Assembly (NCBI GenBank): GCA_964244495.1
Contig: CAXTIU010000005.1
Coordinates: forward strand, 1 to 64,000
From: RH-AL1 sp964244495
Lineage (GTDB): Bacteria > Pseudomonadota > Alphaproteobacteria > Rhizobiales > Beijerinckiaceae
Reading direction: 5' to 3'
DNA length: 64,000 nt
Below, in pieces: positions 9,990 to 19,257 of the stretch. Positions within the stretch are counted from its first letter, which is position 1. The number at the start of each line of letters is the position of its first letter. Both the position numbers and the translations under genes were made by a program. The notes under the pieces were generated by a model. That model searched no databases, was not told the origin of the DNA, and saw only the letters and a list, made by a program, of their open reading frames with translations.

Positions 9990-11855
9990 ATGCCGATCCA
10001 GCGCCTCGACCCCGTCCTGATCGACCGCATCGCCGCCGGCGAGGTCGTGGAGCGACCGGCCTCCGCCGTGAAGGAACTGGTGGAGAACGCGCTCGACGCC
10101 GGCGCCGCGCGCGTCGACGTGACCATCGAGGGGGGCGGGCGCCGCCTCGTCCGCGTCGTCGACGACGGCTGCGGCATGGACGCCGCCGACCTGGCGCTCA
10201 GCGTCGAGCGCCACGCCACCTCCAAGCTGCCGGAGGGCGACCTTCGGGCGATCCACACGCTGGGCTTCCGCGGCGAGGCGCTGCCCTCCATCGCCTCCGT
10301 CGCGACCCTCACCATCGCGAGCCGCGCGCGAGGCTCGGCGCAGGGCCATTCGCTGGTCGTCGACGCCGGGCTCAGGCGGCCGCTCCGTCCCGACGCCGTG
10401 CCGGCCGGCACCCGCGTCGAGGTGCGCGACCTGTTCGCCGCCACGCCGGCGCGGCTCAAGTTCCTGAAGACGGACCGCGCCGAGGCGCGCGCCGTGGCGG
10501 GGGTGGTGGCGAGCCTGGCGATGGCCAACCCGCGCGTGCGCTTCAGCCTCGCCGGGGCCGGCGACACGGCCGGCTTCGACCATCCGGCCTGCGCCGCCGG
10601 CCCCGCCGGGCTGGCCGACCGGCTCGCCCAGGTGCTGGGCCGCGATTTCCGGCCGAACGCGTTCCCCATCGACGCCTCGCGCGAGGGCGTGGCGCTGCGC
10701 GGCTTCGCCGGGCTGGCGACGTGGCACCGGGGCGACGCCGGCGCGCTGCACTTCTTCGTCAACGGCCGCGCGGTGAAGGACAAGCAGCTCATCGGCGCGG
10801 TGCGCGCCGCCTACGCGGACTACGTGCCGGCCGGCCGCCACCCGACGCTCGCCCTCTACCTCGAATGCGAGCCCGCCGACGTCGATGTCAACGTCCACCC
10901 GGCCAAGGCGGAGGTGCGCTTCCGCGATCCCGGCCTGGTGCGCGGGCTCGTGGTCGGCGCCCTCAAGCAGGCGCTCGCCGGCGCGATGCACAGGGCCTCG
11001 CCCACCGCCGGCGCCGCCCTGGCCGCCCTCGCCGCGCGGCCGCGACCCTCCTGGGCTCCGTCGGCGTCCCATCGTTCCCCGCGACCGGCGGCGTGGACGC
11101 CCCACGCCTCGCCGGTCGCGCCGAGCGGATTCGGCGGCTTCGGCGAGAACGGTCAGGCCGCGTTCGTCGAGGACGCCTCCGACAGTGGAGCGACGGGTGG
11201 GGACGCCGCCACCGTCTTCCCGCCCGGCGCCGACGCGGCGGTCGTCGACGCCGTTTCCTCCGACGCCGTCGAGGCGCCGCTCGGCGCCGCGCGGGCGCAG
11301 GTGCACGACACCTACATCCTGGCGCAAACCCGCGACGGGCTCGTGATCGTCGACCAGCACGCCGCCCATGAGCGCCTCGTCTACGAGCGCCTCAAGACGG
11401 ACCGGGCGGCGCGCGGCATCGAGCGGCAGGTGATGCTGCTACCGGCGATCGTCGACCTGGAGCCGCGCGACGCCGAACGGCTCGCGGAGGCGGCGGCGCT
11501 GCTCGCCACGCTCGGCCTCGTCATCGAGCCGTTCGGCGCCGGCGCGATCCTGGTGCGCGAAATCCCGGCGGCGCTCGGCGCCTTCGACGTGGAGCCGCTG
11601 CTGCGCGACCTCGCCGGCGCGCTGCGCGAGGACGAGGCCGGCACCCTGCCGCTGGAGCGGCGCCTCGACCATTACCTCGCGACCTTCGCCTGCCATCATT
11701 CGGTGCGCGCCGGCCGGCGCCTCGCCCCGCCCGAGATGAACGCGCTGCTCCGCGCCATGGAGCGCACGCCCGGCGCCGGCCAGTGCAACCACGGCCGTCC
11801 CACCTACGTCGAGCTGAAGCTCGCCGACATCGAGAAGCTGTTCGGCCGGCGTTGA
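9990..11855 (+). CDS. mutL: DNA mismatch repair protein MutL
   Basis: A 621-residue GHKL ATPase that couples MutS mismatch recognition to strand incision. The N-terminus holds the ATPase motifs (ELVENALDAGA, DDGCGMD, GFRGEALPS). A Pro/Ala-rich linker spans about residues 340-420. The C-terminal endonuclease motif DQHAxxExxxxE is intact (DQHAAHERLVYE), as are the ACHHSVRAGR and CNHGRPT zinc motifs. It is therefore the nicking MutL of bacteria that lack MutH. Length and order are normal. Confidence 0.97.
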   Translation: MPIQRLDPVLIDRIAAGEVVERPASAVKELVENALDAGAARVDVTIEGGGRRLVRVVDDGCGMDAADLALSVERHATSKLPEGDLRAIHTLGFRGEALPSIASVATLTIASRARGSAQGHSLVVDAGLRRPLRPDAVPAGTRVEVRDLFAATPARLKFLKTDRAEARAVAGVVASLAMANPRVRFSLAGAGDTAGFDHPACAAGPAGLADRLAQVLGRDFRPNAFPIDASREGVALRGFAGLATWHRGDAGALHFFVNGRAVKDKQLIGAVRAAYADYVPAGRHPTLALYLECEPADVDVNVHPAKAEVRFRDPGLVRGLVVGALKQALAGAMHRASPTAGAALAALAARPRPSWAPSASHRSPRPAAWTPHASPVAPSGFGGFGENGQAAFVEDASDSGATGGDAATVFPPGADAAVVDAVSSDAVEAPLGAARAQVHDTYILAQTRDGLVIVDQHAAHERLVYERLKTDRAARGIERQVMLLPAIVDLEPRDAERLAEAAALLATLGLVIEPFGAGAILVREIPAALGAFDVEPLLRDLAGALREDEAGTLPLERRLDHYLATFACHHSVRAGRRLAPPEMNALLRAMERTPGAGQCNHGRPTYVELKLADIEKLFGRR

Positions 11856-11925
11856 CCGACGCCCTCCATCGGCATGTGTCCTGGCGTCCTGGCGACGAAT
11901 GTGGCACCTTTTCACGGAGTCACGG

Positions 11926-14226
11926 GTGAGCCCGGTGATGCCGTCAGCTCATGTTGGACCAGGCGTGTCGGGAAACATCGTCGATCGCACGCTCTCGGCC
12001 AAGGAGCCGACCGATCGCGCGGGATTGGCCAAGCGCCTGGTCGCGGCGGCGCGCACCAGGGCAGGCCTCGCCCTGGTGGCGGCCTCCCTCGTGCTGCCGC
12101 TGCTGCTGTTTGGCTTCGCCGCCTGGTTCAGCTACCGCGAGATCCTGCGCGATGCCCGGGCGCAGGTGGAACGCACCGCGCTCCTGCTGGAGGAGCACGC
12201 GCTCAAGATCTTCGAGACGCAGCGTCTCGTCATCGAGCAGGTCGACGTCCGCCTCCGTTTCATGGACTGGTCCAGCGCCGCCGACCGGGCCGACCTCCAC
12301 GCCATGATCGTGCGGCTGCAGCGCGGCCTCGATCAGCTCACGACGCTCGTCGTGACCGATGCCGCCGGCCACACCCTGGCCAGCGGACGCATCGCCGCGG
12401 GCGACTCATCCATCGATTACGCCGACCGCGACTGGTTCCAGGCGCTCGCGACAAGCGATCAGGCGCTGCCCTTCGTGTCGGGCGCCTACAAGGGTCGCCT
12501 GTCGGGCCAGACGGTCTTCAGCCTGGCGGGGCGCACGCCCGATGGACCCGGCGGCGCCTTCACCGGCGCCGTCGCCGTGGCGGCGGATCGCGGCTACTTC
12601 GAGCGCTTCTATCGCAGCGTCGAGCCGGCGCTGACCCACAGCGTCGTCCTGGTGCGCGACGACGGCACCGTACTCGCGGCCGAGCCCTCCATGGAACTCG
12701 CCAGGCTTCCGGACGAGACCCCGCTGCGCCACCACATGGCGGCAGCCCCGTCCGGGTGTTACACGGCCGTGTCCGGGATCGACGGCGTGGAGCGGATCTC
12801 CGCCTATCGCAAGGTCGGCCCTTATCCCGTCACCGTCCGTTACGGCCTCGACAAGAGCGCGGCGCTGGCGTCCTGGCGGGCGACGCTGCTGAACTACGGG
12901 ATCGTCACGGCGCTGGCCTCGCTGGCGCTCGGCGCCGCGTCGCTGTTCGCGCTGCGCCAGACGAGCCGCGAGACGCTCGCCCGCCGGCGCTGGCAGGAGA
13001 CGGCGGCCGAACTCCGGGCCGAGGGGGCGGAGCGCGGACGCGTCGAGCACCAGCTGCGCCAGTCGCAGAAGATGGAAGCCGTCGGGCGCCTCACCGGCGG
13101 TGTCGCGCACGACTTCAACAACCTGCTGACGGTGGTGATCGGCAGCCTCGACTTGGTGCGCCGCCGCGCCCAAGGCCTCGACCAGCGGACGGTGCAGCTC
13201 GTCGGCAACGCGCTCGACGGCGCCAACCGCGCGGCGGCCCTCACCAGCCGCCTGCTCGCCTTCTCGCGCCAGCAGCCGCTCCAGCCGGTCCGGATCGAGG
13301 CGAACCACCTGGTCGCCGGCATGTCGGACCTGCTGCGTCGGACGCTGGGAGAAGCGGTGGCGGTGGAAACGGTGCTCGCCGGCGGCCTGTGGCCCACCTT
13401 GGCCGATCCCAACCAGCTGGAGAGCGCCATTCTCAACCTCGCGGTCAACGCGCGCGACGCCATGCCGGAGGGCGGTCGCCTCACCATCGAGACGGCGAAC
13501 AGCAGCCTCGACGAGGCCTACGCCCGCGCCAACACCGACGTCGCCGCCGGGCAGTACGTGCTGATCGCGGTCTCCGACACCGGCTCGGGCATGGCGCCGG
13601 AGATCCTGGCGCAGGTGTTCGAGCCCTTCTTCACCACCAAGGCGCTCGGCAAGGGCACCGGGCTCGGCCTCAGCCAGGTCTACGGTTTCGCCAAGCAATC
13701 GGGCGGCCACGTCGCGGTGTACTCGGAGGTCGGCCACGGCAGCACCTTCAAGCTCTACCTGCCGCGCACGCGGGCGGCGGCCTCCGCGCCGGCCGCCTCC
13801 TCGCGGGAGCCGACAGCGCTTCCCGAGCGGCGATCCGGGGGGACGCTGCTCGTCGTCGAGGACGAGCCGATGGTGCGCCGCCTCAGCGTCGCCGCCCTGG
13901 AGGACGCCGGCTACCGCGTGCTGCAGGCCGGCGACGGCGCCGGCGGCCTCGACCTGGTGCGCGGCCACCCCGACATCGCGCTGCTCTTCACCGACGTCGT
14001 CCTCGGCGGCCCGATGAACGGGCGCGTGCTCGCCGACGCCGTGCTGAAGGAGCGGCCGGACATGCCGGTGCTGTTCACCACCGGCTACACCCGCAACGCC
14101 ATCATCCACCACGGCCGGCTCGACGAGGGCGTGAACTTCATCGGCAAGCCGTTCACCAGCGCCGACCTCGTCGACAAGGTGAGCGTCCTGCTCGGGGATC
14201 GGGTGCCGGGGGTCGGGGCGGGGTGA
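11926..14226 (+). CDS. Hybrid sensor histidine kinase with double-Cache-like sensor
   Basis: A membrane hybrid kinase of about 766 residues. One helix near residues 42-65 and another near 315-340 flank a periplasmic domain of about 250 residues that looks like a dCache ligand sensor. A coiled segment follows, then HisKA (GGVAHDFNNLL, His near 395), HATPase_c (N-box NAVxARDAMP-like, DTGSGM, GTGLGLS) and a C-terminal receiver with the phospho-acceptor Asp near 690 (LLFTDVVLG). GTG 11926 has GGAG upstream and is preferred to ATG 11899. No partner response regulator is adjacent, so the output is unknown. Its stop lies 5 bases before purD ATG. Confidence 0.9.
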   Translation: MSPVMPSAHVGPGVSGNIVDRTLSAKEPTDRAGLAKRLVAAARTRAGLALVAASLVLPLLLFGFAAWFSYREILRDARAQVERTALLLEEHALKIFETQRLVIEQVDVRLRFMDWSSAADRADLHAMIVRLQRGLDQLTTLVVTDAAGHTLASGRIAAGDSSIDYADRDWFQALATSDQALPFVSGAYKGRLSGQTVFSLAGRTPDGPGGAFTGAVAVAADRGYFERFYRSVEPALTHSVVLVRDDGTVLAAEPSMELARLPDETPLRHHMAAAPSGCYTAVSGIDGVERISAYRKVGPYPVTVRYGLDKSAALASWRATLLNYGIVTALASLALGAASLFALRQTSRETLARRRWQETAAELRAEGAERGRVEHQLRQSQKMEAVGRLTGGVAHDFNNLLTVVIGSLDLVRRRAQGLDQRTVQLVGNALDGANRAAALTSRLLAFSRQQPLQPVRIEANHLVAGMSDLLRRTLGEAVAVETVLAGGLWPTLADPNQLESAILNLAVNARDAMPEGGRLTIETANSSLDEAYARANTDVAAGQYVLIAVSDTGSGMAPEILAQVFEPFFTTKALGKGTGLGLSQVYGFAKQSGGHVAVYSEVGHGSTFKLYLPRTRAAASAPAASSREPTALPERRSGGTLLVVEDEPMVRRLSVAALEDAGYRVLQAGDGAGGLDLVRGHPDIALLFTDVVLGGPMNGRVLADAVLKERPDMPVLFTTGYTRNAIIHHGRLDEGVNFIGKPFTSADLVDKVSVLLGDRVPGVGAG

Positions 14227-14231
14227 TCGCG

Positions 14232-15482
14232 ATGAACGTGCTCCTGATCGGCTCCGGTGGCCGCGAGCACGCGATGGCGCTCGCCCTCGCCGCGAGCCCC
14301 CGCCTCGCCGCGCTCTACGCCGCGCCCGGCAACCCCGGCATCGCCGCGCTCGCGACCTGTCTGGACCTCGACCCCGGCGATCACGCGGCGGTGCTCGCCG
14401 CCTGCCGCGCCAACGCGATCGACTTCGTGGTCGTCGGCCCGGAGGCCCCGCTCGTCGCCGGGCTCGTCGACACCCTCGCCGCCGTCGGGATCAGGGCGTT
14501 CGGGCCGACGAAGGCCGCCGCCCGGCTGGAGGGCTCGAAGGGCTTCACCAAGGATTTCTGCGCGCGGCACGGCATCCCCACGGCCGCCTACGCCCGCTTC
14601 GCCGATCCGGCCGAGGCCCGCACCTACCTCGCGGCCGTCGGGGCGCCGATCGTGGTCAAGGCCGACGGCCTCGCCGCCGGCAAGGGCGTCGTCGTCGCCG
14701 CGACGCTCCCCGAGGCGGAGGCCGCGCTCGACGCGATCTTCGCCGGCGGAGGGGGTGGTCACGACGGCGCCAGCGTCGTGATCGAGGCGGTGCTCCCCGG
14801 ACGGGAAGCGTCGTTCTTCGCGCTCTGCGACGGCCGGAGAGCGGTGCCGTTCGCCTCCGCCCGCGACCATAAGAGGGTCGGGGATGGCGACACCGGGCCG
14901 AACACGGGCGGGATGGGCGCGGTCTCGCCGGCCGGCGTCGTCGACGAGGTCATGCAGGCCCGCATCATGACGGCCATCATCGAGCCGACGCTGCGCGGCA
15001 TGGCGGCGGAAGGCGCGCCGTTCGCCGGCGTGCTGTTCGCCGGCCTGATGATCGGGCCGGAGGGGCCGAGCCTCATCGAGTACAACGTGCGCTTCGGCGA
15101 CCCGGAAACGCAGGCGATGCTGCCGCGCCTGCGCGACGACTTCCTGGGTCTGCTGCTGTCCTGCGCCGACGGATCGCTGCCGGCGGAGCCGCCGACGTTC
15201 TCGGACGAGGTCGGCGTGAGCCTCGTCATCGCCGCCGCCGGCTACCCCGCCGACCCCCGCAAGGGCGGCCGCATCCGGGGGTTGGAGGCACTGGGCGAGG
15301 TCGCCGTCACCCATGCCGGCACGAGGCGCGTCGGCCCCGACCTCGTCGCCGACGGCGGCCGCGTGCTCGGCGTGACCGCGGTCGCCCCGACGCTCGCCGA
15401 CGCGCGGCGGAGGGTCTACGCGGCGGCGGCGGCGATCGACTGGCCCGACGGCTTCTACCGGCGGGACATTGGCGCGGGCTAG
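14232..15482 (+). CDS. purD: Phosphoribosylamine--glycine ligase
   Basis: A 416-residue cytosolic ATP-grasp enzyme of purine synthesis that joins glycine to 5-phosphoribosylamine, making GAR. The N-terminus MNVLLIGSGGREHAMA, the VVGPEAPLVAGLVD block, the ATP-grasp KADGLAAGKGVVVA segment and NVRFGDPETQ are all intact. ATG 14232 is chosen; a GTG at 14223 would overlap the kinase stop as GTGA and add three residues. Its proximity to the kinase may mean read-through, though the functions are unrelated. Confidence 0.97.
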   Translation: MNVLLIGSGGREHAMALALAASPRLAALYAAPGNPGIAALATCLDLDPGDHAAVLAACRANAIDFVVVGPEAPLVAGLVDTLAAVGIRAFGPTKAAARLEGSKGFTKDFCARHGIPTAAYARFADPAEARTYLAAVGAPIVVKADGLAAGKGVVVAATLPEAEAALDAIFAGGGGGHDGASVVIEAVLPGREASFFALCDGRRAVPFASARDHKRVGDGDTGPNTGGMGAVSPAGVVDEVMQARIMTAIIEPTLRGMAAEGAPFAGVLFAGLMIGPEGPSLIEYNVRFGDPETQAMLPRLRDDFLGLLLSCADGSLPAEPPTFSDEVGVSLVIAAAGYPADPRKGGRIRGLEALGEVAVTHAGTRRVGPDLVADGGRVLGVTAVAPTLADARRRVYAAAAAIDWPDGFYRRDIGAG

Positions 15483-15864
15483 GGGTCAGCCCGAAGGACG
15501 CGCGGCGATGTCCGGGTGCACCGGTACGGTTCCAGGGGGTTTCCGCATCCACGACGCGGCCCCAGCGGGCGCACGCCGCCCCATCATGGTTCGCGGTCGC
15601 GACAGTAAAGCGAGGTCGCGCGCAAGCTTCGCGATGGGGCCGCGAGTCGTTCGCGTGTGTAGTCCGCGCCGCCGGGCGGCGACTGGAAGGCTATGCGGCG
15701 GTTATCAAAAGATTGAGCGGCGCGATGCTGTGGTGCGCCGCGTCGTTTCGTCCATGGGACCATCGTTTGGAGGAACCGTGAGACGATTTTGAAACCAATT
15801 CGTGAGCCGCGGCGTAGCTCGATGCAAAGAGGGTCGAACGCCTCTTTCAACTAGGAGACACTGC
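15483..15864. other. Intergenic region upstream of the fasciclin gene
   Basis: About 380 bases with no coding sequence I can support; a possible 107-residue frame here is rejected. It must hold the promoter of the fasciclin gene. A GGAAC at 15772-15776 lacks the CGTT expected 16-17 bases later for an EcfG promoter. A stem-loop lies just before the ribosome site. Confidence 0.5.
15826..15847 (+). promoter_or_regulatory. 5' UTR stem-loop ahead of the fasciclin gene
   Basis: A 7-bp stem AAAGAGG/CCTCTTT pairs 15826-15832 with 15841-15847, with an 8-base loop. It ends six bases before the AGGAG ribosome site at 15853-15857. It could stabilise the message or tune translation; no function is shown by sequence alone. 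Confidence 0.4.
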
Positions 15865-16413
15865 ATGAAGCTCAATCGCATGGCGCTCGTCGGCGCCACC
15901 GTTCTCACGCTGACCTCGGGCGCGGCTTTCGCCAAGGACCCGATCGTGGGCGGCGCCCCGATGTTCGCCAACAAGAACATCGTCGAGAACGCCGTCAACT
16001 CGAAGGATCACACGACGCTCGTCGCCGCCGTCAAGGCCGCCGGCCTCGTCGACACCCTTTCGGGTCCCGGCCCGTTCACCGTCTTCGCCCCCACCAACGA
16101 AGCCTTCGCCAAGCTGCCCAAGGGCACGGTCGACAACCTGCTGAAGCCCGAGAACAAGGGGCAGCTGCAGTCCGTCCTCACGTATCACGTCGTTCCCGGC
16201 GCCCTCACCGCGAAGGACCTGATGGACAAGATCAAGGAAGGCGGTGGCAAGGCCGAGCTCAAGACGGTGCAGGGCGAGCCCCTGACCTTCAAGACCGTGG
16301 GCAAAGGCATCGAGGTGACCGACAGCAAGGGCGATCACGCCAAGGTTACGATCCCCAACGTCATGCAGTCGAACGGCGTCATCCACGTGGTCAACACCGT
16401 GATGCTGCCGTAA
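15865..16413 (+). CDS. Secreted fasciclin-domain (FAS1) protein
   Basis: A 182-residue exported protein with a signal peptide (about 1-23, ending GAAFA) and one FAS1 domain. The H1 block FTVFAPTNEAFAKLP and the LTYHVVPG and NGVIHVVNTVMLP blocks are conserved. Single-FAS1 proteins are extracytoplasmic adhesion or matrix proteins; many alphaproteobacteria make one as an abundant periplasmic protein. A strong AGGAG site precedes ATG 15865, and a canonical terminator follows, so it is monocistronic. Codons are strongly biased, suggesting high expression. Confidence 0.94.
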   Translation: MKLNRMALVGATVLTLTSGAAFAKDPIVGGAPMFANKNIVENAVNSKDHTTLVAAVKAAGLVDTLSGPGPFTVFAPTNEAFAKLPKGTVDNLLKPENKGQLQSVLTYHVVPGALTAKDLMDKIKEGGGKAELKTVQGEPLTFKTVGKGIEVTDSKGDHAKVTIPNVMQSNGVIHVVNTVMLP

Positions 16414-16439
16414 CCACCCGCTGCTGTGGACGCGACGCG

Positions 16440-16467
16440 AGGCCCGGCTGGTTCAGCCGGGCCTTTC
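16440..16467 (+). terminator. Rho-independent terminator after the fasciclin gene
   Basis: An 11-bp perfect stem pairs 16440-16450 with 16454-16464 around a 3-base loop (GTT), followed by TTTCTCGTTT. It sits 26 bases after the stop codon. Confidence 0.85.
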
Positions 16468-16542
16468 TCGTTTCACGCTCGAAGCGTCAGCGGGGGCTGG
16501 GCGCGGCGTTTCCTCGACGAGCCGACGGCGCGGACGGACGGT

Positions 16543-17097
16543 TCAGGCGCCCGCCCGCAGGATCACCACCCGCGTGTCGCCGAAGTCGCGCGCCTCCGCC
16601 ATCGCGTAGCCGTCGGGCACCGCGAGCACCGCCCTGGCGGTCTCCTCCACCACGACGGGGGCACCCTGGCGCAACCAGCCGCCGTCGCGCAGGCTGACGA
16701 GGGCGGGTTCCGCCAGGCCTCGCCCGTAGGGCGGATCGAGGAAGGCGACGTCGAAGGGCTCCCCGGCCGGCGCCGCCCCCAGCTTGCGGGCGTCGCGGCG
16801 ATAAACGCGGGTGACCCCGCCGAGCCCGAGGCTCTCGACGTTGTCGCGGATCGCGGCGCGCGCCTCGGCGCCGTCGTCGACGAGCAGGGCGAACCCGGCG
16901 CCGCGCGACAGCGCCTCCAGCGCCAGCGCGCCGGTGCCGGCGAACACGTCGATCACCCGTTTCCCGACGAGCCCGCCGTAGCCGTGCTCCAGGATGTTGA
17001 ACAGGCTCTCGCGCAGGCGATCGGAGGTCGGCCGGATGCGATCGGTGCCCGGACCCGCCAGCCGTCGCCCGCCGAGACGCCCGCCGACGATGCGCAA
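16543..17097 (-). CDS. rsmD: 16S rRNA (guanine966-N2)-methyltransferase
   Basis: A 184-residue SAM-dependent methyltransferase that modifies G966 of 16S rRNA. MRIVGGRLGGRRL is the family N-terminus, RPTSDRLRESLFNIL follows, DVFAGTGALALEALSRGA is motif I and DVAFLDPPYGRG carries the catalytic DPPY. It starts 5 bases after the stop of the pseudouridine synthase gene, so the two rRNA-modification genes form an operon. Confidence 0.95.
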   Translation of the reverse strand: MRIVGGRLGGRRLAGPGTDRIRPTSDRLRESLFNILEHGYGGLVGKRVIDVFAGTGALALEALSRGAGFALLVDDGAEARAAIRDNVESLGLGGVTRVYRRDARKLGAAPAGEPFDVAFLDPPYGRGLAEPALVSLRDGGWLRQGAPVVVEETARAVLAVPDGYAMAEARDFGDTRVVILRAGA

Positions 17098-17102
17098 AGC
17101 CG

Positions 17103-19166
17103 CTAACGCTTCGCGCCACCGGCGGGACGCCCGCCGGGCTTGCCGCCGCCGGGTTTGTTCCGGCCGTTGGGCTTCGCGCGATCGGAGCGGCCACGAGGTC
17201 CCGCCCCCGGCGCGGCGGTCCCATCGGCGCGCCGGCCGGATGTCGGACGCCGCTCGACGCGCGGCTTCTTCCCGCCCGGCGGTTCGCCATCCCTGCGAGC
17301 CGTGGCGCTGCGTCCCGCGCCCTCCGATCGCGGCGGACGCCCGTGCCGCTCGCCGCCGGCACGCTCGCGCGTTCCGGAGCGATCGGCCGTGCGGAAAGGC
17401 CTCGCCGGCGAGGGCCTTTGCGCCGGGGCGCGGTCCCCGCCGCCGCTCGACGGTCTCGCCCGGTGCTCGCTGGGCCGCATCGTGGCGTCGGGACGCGTGC
17501 GCGCCGCACGATGCGCCGGCGTTGGACGCCGGTCGTCCCCCGCCGTCTTGCGGCCGGTACGTTGCCGCAGCTCGGCGCCGTCGCGCTGGCGCTTCTGGTC
17601 CGCCGGCCTCGCGGCGCGACGCGGCTCCACGTCGCGCGAGGGGCCGTCGCGCGAGGCGCCACCGCTGCGCATCACCCGCTCGCGTTTGCCGAGCGCCGAG
17701 AGGCTCGCGCCCGCTCCGTGTCGCGACGGGACGCCCTGCCGGGTGCCGCGTTCGTCGTCGTGCCGCGCGGACGCGAGCGCGCGCGCCCTGGCGGCGCCGG
17801 CCTTGGACGTGCTGGGTCGGGAACCGGCGGGGTTGAAGGCGTCGGCACTGTCCAATCGGACGCCGCCCGGTCGCTTCGCGTCCGGCTTGGCGCGGGATCG
17901 CGCGGCCGTTTCCAGCCGTTCCACCAAGATGGGGCGGTCGGCCTTGTCGCGGGTGCTGGTGCGCTCGACGCGCTTGCGCGGTTCCTCGCCCGCCGGCGCG
18001 GCGCGCAGCAGGGACACGTGCTTGCGCGGCCCGGTCGCCGGCCGCTCGCGCTTGGCGGGCTGTTCGTCATCGCCCTCGCGGGCACGGCGGCCGTTGCCGG
18101 CCGGCTTGAAGGGGGACGCCGCGCGGCCCGCGCGCGGTGGCGGGGCGCTCCGCCGTCCCTGCGCCGCGCCGCGAGCCTTGAAATCCGCGCCGCGAGCCTT
18201 CGTGTCCGCGCCGCGAGCCTTGAAATCCGCGCCGCGAGCCTTCGTGTCCGCGCCGCGAGCCTTGAAATCCGCGCCGCGAGCCTTGGTGTCCGTGCCGGTC
18301 GCCGATCGCGACACGGCCTCGCTCGAGGCCGCGGGCACGACCGGCGCCTCCTCCTCGTGGAAGTCGACGCCGGCCTGCGCGGCGAGCGCCTCGCCGAGCT
18401 GGTCGCGCAGGATGCGGGTCTTCACCTCGGCCACGGCGCCGTCCGGCAGGTCGCCGAGCTGGAACGGGCCGAAGGACAGGCGGATCAGCCGGTTCACCTC
18501 CAGCCCGACATGCTCCAGAACCCGCTTGACCTCGCGGTTCTTGCCCTCGCGCAGCCCCATCGTCAGCCAGCAGTTGCTGCCTTGGACGCGATCGAGCCGG
18601 GCCTCGATCCCGACGTAGTCCACCCCCTCGATCGTCACGCCCTCGCGCAATCCGTCGAGTACGCCCTGGTCGGTCTGCCCCTTGGCGCGCACCCGGTAGC
18701 GGCGCACCCAGCCGGTCCGTGGCAGTTCGAGCACGCGGGCCAGCCCGCCGTCGTTGGTCAGCAGCAGCAGCCCTTCGGTGTTGATGTCGAGCCGCCCCAC
18801 CGTCACCACGCGCGGGCCTTCGGGCCACGCCGCGCGCAGGTGGTCGGCCACCGTGGGCCGTCCTTCCGGATCGTGGTCGCTGGTCACCAGCCCGCGCGGC
18901 TTGTGAAACAGGAACAGCCGCGTCTTCTCGGCGTCGGGCAGCGGCAGCCCGTCGACGAGAACGACGTCGCCGAGCCCGACATCCACCGCCGGGCTCGACA
19001 GCACGACGCCGTTCAGCGCGACGCGCCCGTCGGCGACCCAGGCCTCGGCGTCGCGGCGCGAGCACAGGCCGGCCCGCGCCATCAGCTTGGCGACGCGCTG
19101 GCGCCCATGGGTTCTAGCCGATGCGCCGTCGGCCTCGGGGCTCTCGCCATCGTCGTGCTTGGCCAT
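17103..19166 (-). CDS. rluB: 23S rRNA pseudouridine synthase RluB-like with a long repetitive basic tail
   Basis: Residues 1 to about 270 are a normal RluB/RsuA-type enzyme. An S4 RNA-binding domain (RVAKLMARAGLCSRRDAEAWV) is followed by the catalytic domain with GRLDINTEGLLLLTND, which carries the active-site Asp, and EGKNREVKRVLEHVGL. RluB converts U2605 of 23S rRNA to pseudouridine. The remaining roughly 400 residues are disordered, rich in Arg, Lys, Ala, Pro and Gly, and include six tandem heptapeptides (T/F-KARGAD). The total of 687 residues is more than twice the E. coli enzyme. Basic tails are common in alphaproteobacterial RluB; this one is long and contains a recently expanded repeat. 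Confidence 0.93.
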   Translation of the reverse strand: MAKHDDGESPEADGASARTHGRQRVAKLMARAGLCSRRDAEAWVADGRVALNGVVLSSPAVDVGLGDVVLVDGLPLPDAEKTRLFLFHKPRGLVTSDHDPEGRPTVADHLRAAWPEGPRVVTVGRLDINTEGLLLLTNDGGLARVLELPRTGWVRRYRVRAKGQTDQGVLDGLREGVTIEGVDYVGIEARLDRVQGSNCWLTMGLREGKNREVKRVLEHVGLEVNRLIRLSFGPFQLGDLPDGAVAEVKTRILRDQLGEALAAQAGVDFHEEEAPVVPAASSEAVSRSATGTDTKARGADFKARGADTKARGADFKARGADTKARGADFKARGAAQGRRSAPPPRAGRAASPFKPAGNGRRAREGDDEQPAKRERPATGPRKHVSLLRAAPAGEEPRKRVERTSTRDKADRPILVERLETAARSRAKPDAKRPGGVRLDSADAFNPAGSRPSTSKAGAARARALASARHDDERGTRQGVPSRHGAGASLSALGKRERVMRSGGASRDGPSRDVEPRRAARPADQKRQRDGAELRQRTGRKTAGDDRRPTPAHRAARTRPDATMRPSEHRARPSSGGGDRAPAQRPSPARPFRTADRSGTRERAGGERHGRPPRSEGAGRSATARRDGEPPGGKKPRVERRPTSGRRADGTAAPGAGPRGRSDRAKPNGRNKPGGGKPGGRPAGGAKR
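18166..18291 (-). repeat. Six tandem 21-bp units inside the rluB tail
   Basis: Six head-to-tail 21-bp units lie at 18166-18186 through 18271-18291. Two variants alternate: on the plus strand GCGCCGCGAGCCT is followed by TGAAATCC or by TCGTGTCC (the last copy is slightly changed). They encode KARGAD with alternating Phe or Thr. Near-identical DNA suggests recent slippage or unequal crossover. Confidence 0.95.
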
Positions 19167-19257
19167 GGCCCGTGATACAGAGGCGGGGTCCGCAGGCCAA
19201 GGCGAAATCGGCCGGCGCTTGCCGCAGCGGACGACCCTGCGAGGAGGATGGGGCGCG

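Noticed and set aside
9213..11369. A 718-residue leftward frame spanning mutL
   Set aside because: Only its last 225 codons (from ATG 9890) encode a protein family; the rest is the antisense of mutL, left open by GC-rich codon bias.
15469..15792. A 107-residue rightward frame between purD and the fasciclin gene
   Set aside because: It overlaps the purD end, has a low-complexity Arg-rich product, no ribosome site and no family similarity.
15772..15803. Possible EcfG stress promoter (GGAAC) upstream of the fasciclin gene
   Set aside because: The -35 GGAAC is present, but no CGTT lies 16-17 bases downstream.
18166..18291. The tandem 21-bp units as a possible CRISPR or regulatory array
   Set aside because: Units abut without spacers, keep the reading frame and encode heptapeptides within rluB.
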